This document shows, piece by piece, positions 61,282 through 64,000 of a DNA stretch of 64,000 nt. A program made the position numbers and the translations under genes. How positions within the stretch are numbered: position 1 is the first letter of the stretch; each line of letters starts with the position of its first letter. The DNA is from Rhodobacter sp. (GTDB taxonomy: Bacteria > Pseudomonadota > Alphaproteobacteria > Rhodobacterales > Rhodobacteraceae), in contig JAIXRW010000059.1 of assembly GCA_027484985.1 (NCBI GenBank), forward strand, positions 1-64,000, written 5' to 3'. A model generated the notes under the pieces. The model was not told the origin of the DNA and made no database searches. It worked only from the letters and a program-made list of their open reading frames with translations.

Positions 61282-62505
61282 TCAGGCGTTGAAAAGTTCG
61301 TTGGCCAGTTCTAGCGCCGAAACCAGCGCGTCCACTTCGGCGGTGGTGTTGTAAAGACCAAAGGACGCGCGGCACGTCGCCCCCACGCCCATATGCTCCA
61401 TCAGCGGCATCGCACAATGCGTTCCCGCCCGCACCGCGATGCCCCGCTTGTCAAGGATGGTCGAGATGTCATGCGCATGCGCCTGCCCCGCCATGGTAAA
61501 GCTGAAAATCGCGCCCTTGCTTGCCGAATTTCCTTGCACGGACAACCAGTTAAGCCCCGCCAACCGCGCCCGCGCATAATCGCGAAGGCTGCGTTCATGG
61601 GCGGCGATATTCTCCATCCCCAGAGCGGTCATATAGTCCAGCGCCACGCCAAGCGCGATCTGCGCCACGATGCTGGGCGTGCCCGCCTCGAACTTCATCG
61701 GCGGGTCGTTCCAGGTGATGGCATCGCGCCCCACCTCGCGGATCATGTCGCCGCCCCCGATAAAGGGGCGCATCTCGGCCTGCCGTTCGGCCCGCACATA
61801 AATGGCCCCCGAACCGGACGGACCATAAAGCTTGTGCCCCGTCACGGCATAGAAATCACACCCGATGGCCTGCACATCGACCGGCATATGCACCGCCGCC
61901 TGACTGCCATCCACCAGCACAGGGACGCCCTTTTCCCGCGCCGCGCGGCAAATTGCGGCCACATCGACCACCGTGCCCAGCACGTTCGACATATGGGTGA
62001 TCGCCACAAGCTTGGTGCGCGGCCCGATGGCGTCGATCACCACCTGCGGATCAAGGTCGCCATTGGCGTCACACTCCACCCATTTCAGCACCACCCCCTG
62101 CCGTTCGCGCAGAAAATGCCACGGCACGATATTGGCGTGATGCTCCATGACCGACAGCACAATCTCATCCCCCGGCCCCAGCCGCGGCGCGGCCCAGGCG
62201 TAGGAGATCAGGTTGATCCCCTCGGTCGTGCCGGAATTGAAGATGATCTCGTCCTCGCTGCCCGCATTCAGAAAGCGCGCCACCTTACCGCGCACCGCTT
62301 CGTATTTCTCGGTCGCAAGGTTTGACAGATAGTGCAAGCCACGGTGAACATTGGCATATTCCATCGAATAGGCCTGCGTGATCGCATCGATCACCACCTG
62401 CGGCTTTTGCGCCGAGGCCCCGTTATCAAGGTAAACCAGCGGCTTGCCATTGACCATGCGGCCAAGTATCGGAAAGTCCTTGCGGACCCTGTCAACGTCA
62501 TACAT
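61282..62505 (-). CDS. sufS: cysteine desulfurase SufS
   Basis: PLP enzyme of 407 residues supplying sulfur for Fe-S cluster assembly. PLP binds K225 in VTGHKLYGPSG, and the persulfide cysteine is C364 in RAGTHCAMPLMEHMGV, the same number as in E. coli SufS. The short active-site loop marks it as the SufS (group II) type that needs SufE or SufU. It is the most downstream gene of the visible suf operon, 3 bases after the Yip1-like gene. Like all suf genes here it is on the minus strand. Confidence 0.97.
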   Translation of the reverse strand: MYDVDRVRKDFPILGRMVNGKPLVYLDNGASAQKPQVVIDAITQAYSMEYANVHRGLHYLSNLATEKYEAVRGKVARFLNAGSEDEIIFNSGTTEGINLISYAWAAPRLGPGDEIVLSVMEHHANIVPWHFLRERQGVVLKWVECDANGDLDPQVVIDAIGPRTKLVAITHMSNVLGTVVDVAAICRAAREKGVPVLVDGSQAAVHMPVDVQAIGCDFYAVTGHKLYGPSGSGAIYVRAERQAEMRPFIGGGDMIREVGRDAITWNDPPMKFEAGTPSIVAQIALGVALDYMTALGMENIAAHERSLRDYARARLAGLNWLSVQGNSASKGAIFSFTMAGQAHAHDISTILDKRGIAVRAGTHCAMPLMEHMGVGATCRASFGLYNTTAEVDALVSALELANELFNA

Positions 62506-62508
62506 CGC

Positions 62509-63093
62509 CTATATCCCCGCCGGCATGAAGGGCAACAACAGCACCGTCATCGCCAGCACCATGGCCGCAAAGGTCAACACCACGCCCGCCAGCACCTTGC
62601 CGGTGGACCGAAAGCCGTGCAGTTCCGCCACAAAGGCGGTCAGCAACCAGAAGAACACCACCACCGACCCGATCTCGAGCAGGTCAGCCAGCACCGGCAC
62701 CAGCAGCAACAGCACCAGTTGCAGCGCCACCAGCGCCAGTTGCACCACCTGCAACCACGCCACCAGCAGCACCGCATCGGGCAGCGTGCCCCTGCCCCCG
62801 CGCCAGCGCCCGACGCCATAAGCCATCAGCGCCGTCAGCCCCATGCCAAAGCCGACCATCCCCGCCCAGAAGAACGGCCCCGGCATCGGCAACGGCGCGC
62901 CATCGGGCCCCGTCACCGGCGCCATGGACGACACCGAATACATCACAATGGCCGACAGCACCGCCATCAGCGCCAGCGCCGCCCAGCGGGCCCCATCGGG
63001 CAGCTTTGCCCGCATCAGCAACGCCGCCGCCTGCCGCGGGGCGCGCAGGGTCAGGCCAAGCAGGGCGGCGATTGCGCCGAATGACAGTTCCAT
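62509..63093 (-). CDS. Yip1-domain membrane protein 1
   Basis: The 194-residue protein has five hydrophobic stretches and the Yip1/YIP1 fold typical of small bacterial membrane proteins: RWAALALMAVLSAIVMYSV, FFWAGMVGFGMGLTALMAYGVG, AVLLVAWLQVVQLALVALQLVLLLLVPVLA (split) and VLAGVVLTFAAMVLAMTVLLL. It shares a 1-base junction with the Yip1-like gene upstream and is 3 bases from sufS. Function unknown. Together with its neighbour it may be a duplicated or split pair. Confidence 0.7.
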   Translation of the reverse strand: MELSFGAIAALLGLTLRAPRQAAALLMRAKLPDGARWAALALMAVLSAIVMYSVSSMAPVTGPDGAPLPMPGPFFWAGMVGFGMGLTALMAYGVGRWRGGRGTLPDAVLLVAWLQVVQLALVALQLVLLLLVPVLADLLEIGSVVVFFWLLTAFVAELHGFRSTGKVLAGVVLTFAAMVLAMTVLLLPFMPAGI

Positions 63094-63572
63094 CAGCGTT
63101 CAGCCTCGACCAGCATGTTGATCCACAAATACAGAAACCCGATCCCGACCACGGCCCCCACCGCCACCAAGGCAGGCCCCTGCCCCAGAAATCCGGCAAC
63201 CAGCCCGTTCAGCAGCATCAGCGGCGATACGGCAAGCATCGCCCAGAACAGCGCCAGCCGCGCCGAAAACCAGCTTCCCTTGCCCCCCAGCGCACGCGCG
63301 ACCAGATGGCTGACCCCCGCAACCGCATAAAGCAGCAGCGGCAGCAGGAACACCGTCCCCATCAGCGCCCCGCCCATCCGCGCCTCGAACGGGATCGACG
63401 GATCAAAGAACGCCTCGCGTGACAGGCGCGGCCATTGCGCGACAAAGACCAGAATACAGGCCCCCATCAGCGTGGCGACCGCACGGTCCTCGCGCGGGCC
63501 ATCGGCCAGCTTGCGGCGGATCACACCGCGCGGGTCGCGCCATGACCGCAGCATATCCAGCGTGACGGCCAT
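63093..63572 (-). CDS. Yip1-domain membrane protein 2
   Basis: The 159-residue membrane protein has an N-terminal MAVTLDMLRSWRDPRGVIRRKLADG typical of Yip1-family proteins. Four hydrophobic segments follow: ATLMGACILVFVAQW, GALMGTVFLLPLLLYAVAGVS, LALFWAMLAVSPLMLLNGLVAGFLG and LVAVGAVVGIGFLYLWINML. Its last base is the first base of the next gene. The start is one base after the sufD stop. Function unknown; the location inside the suf operon is conserved in related genera as far as I recall. Confidence 0.75.
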   Translation of the reverse strand: MAVTLDMLRSWRDPRGVIRRKLADGPREDRAVATLMGACILVFVAQWPRLSREAFFDPSIPFEARMGGALMGTVFLLPLLLYAVAGVSHLVARALGGKGSWFSARLALFWAMLAVSPLMLLNGLVAGFLGQGPALVAVGAVVGIGFLYLWINMLVEAER

Positions 63573-63573
63573 G

Positions 63574-64000
63574 TCAGTGATCGTGCCGTGCCAGCCAGCC
63601 TTCCAGCCGGGCGCGGATATCTTCGGCAATGGCCTCGTCCTCGATCTCGGCAATCGCCTCGGCCAGAAAGGCCAGCACCAATAGCCCCTGCGCCTGCCGC
63701 ATCGGCACCCCGCGCGACCGCAGATAGAACAAGGCCGTCTCGTCGATTGCGCCGCTGGTTGACCCGTGCGAGCATTTCACGTCATCGGCGTAGATTTCGA
63801 GTTCCGGCTTGGCCAGAAACTGGCTGTCGCCATCCAGCAGCAGCGACTGGCTGATCTGGTAGCCATCGGTCTTTTGCGCGCCCTGTTTGACCAGGATCTT
63901 GCCCTGGAACACGCCCACCGCGCCGTTCTTCAGCACCTTCTTGAACACCTGACGGCTTTCGCAGCGCTGGCCCGCATGGGTGACGAAAACGGTGTCGTCA
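63574..64000 (-). CDS. sufD: Fe-S cluster assembly protein SufD, 5' truncated
   Basis: The frame is open to the right edge, so only the C-terminal 141 residues or so are present. They contain HAGQRCESRQVFKKVLKNG, GVFQGKILVKQGAQKTDGYQISQSLLL, and the conserved C-terminal helices ELEIYADDVKCSHGSTSGAIDETALFYLRSRGVP. The histidine in CSHGST and the nearby cysteine are the SufD residues facing SufB at the cluster site. SufD forms SufBC2D with SufB and SufC. It should be preceded by sufC and sufB outside the window. Confidence 0.96.
   Translation of the reverse strand, partial: DDTVFVTHAGQRCESRQVFKKVLKNGAVGVFQGKILVKQGAQKTDGYQISQSLLLDGDSQFLAKPELEIYADDVKCSHGSTSGAIDETALFYLRSRGVPMRQAQGLLVLAFLAEAIAEIEDEAIAEDIRARLEGWLARHDH

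Overview
The window is high-GC DNA from an alphaproteobacterium, most likely family Rhodobacteraceae (Rhodobacter/Tabrizicola/Gemmobacter-like). The main reasons are the yceD-rpmF-plsX-fabH-ihfA-merR cluster, a gene-transfer-agent-type endolysin/holin pair, an aglEFGAK locus, a HemB without the zinc-cysteine cluster, and two copies of a hairpin-plus-tail intergenic element that I associate with this family. No CRISPR array, rRNA operon, insertion sequence or integrase is visible. Both ends cut a gene: argC on the left and sufD on the right.

Layout. 1-2.5 kb: argC, ccmE and an endolysin/holin pair. 2.5-8 kb: argS, a SPOR-domain protein, nagZ, scpA, scpB and a small conserved-looking gene, tightly packed on the plus strand. 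8-13.6 kb, minus strand: a dCTP deaminase-like protein, tRNA-Pro, then the MerR, IhfA, FabH, PlsX, L32 and YceD genes. 13.7-20 kb: bamE, msrB, an OlsB-like acyltransferase, an ABC-F ATPase, an outer-membrane barrel with an unusual leader, and a PLP decarboxylase. 20-26.3 kb: cysS (with a low-GC 3' third), cimA, a squalene/phytoene synthase-like protein, an MFS transporter, a DNA glycosylase and an esterase. 26.4-36.5 kb: a glucoside utilisation locus, with glk, a GH1 beta-glucosidase and a LacI repressor on the minus strand diverging from aglE-F-G-A-K. It should import alpha-glucosides by ABC transport, hydrolyse them inside the cell and phosphorylate the glucose. 36.6-45.3 kb: agmatinase-like speB, a PhyH dioxygenase, a TehA-like channel, a SYLF lipoprotein, hemB, a small membrane protein and mfd. 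45.3-52.7 kb: a Bcr/CflA-type exporter, a FrnE-like oxidoreductase overlapping an acyl-CoA ligase, an XRE-cupin regulator, an entericidin, a lone peptide-binding protein, a candidate small RNA and 3-hydroxybutyrate dehydrogenase. 52.7-56 kb: a DUF502 protein and a compact pseudouridine catabolism operon (psuK-DUF1349-psuG). 56-64 kb: rpsB-tsf, a LuxR solo, a FAD oxidoreductase, rpe, tRNA-Arg, and the end of a suf operon (sufD, two Yip1-like genes, sufS).

The genes are mostly ordinary core metabolism. The less expected signals lie between them or inside one gene: a promoter-hairpin-terminator unit that looks like an unannotated sRNA (51678-51788), an array of small palindromes (52647-52789) with a smaller relative at 8027-8071, a possible pseudoknot that would mask the ribosome-binding site of the outer-membrane protein (17596-17640), and the mosaic cysS (about 20825-21327). 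No stretch longer than 300 bases lacks a gene. The longest gaps are 51601-51873 (sRNA candidate), 29746-30011 (operators), 60909-61140 (AT-rich inverted repeat) and 17428-17648 (structured leader).
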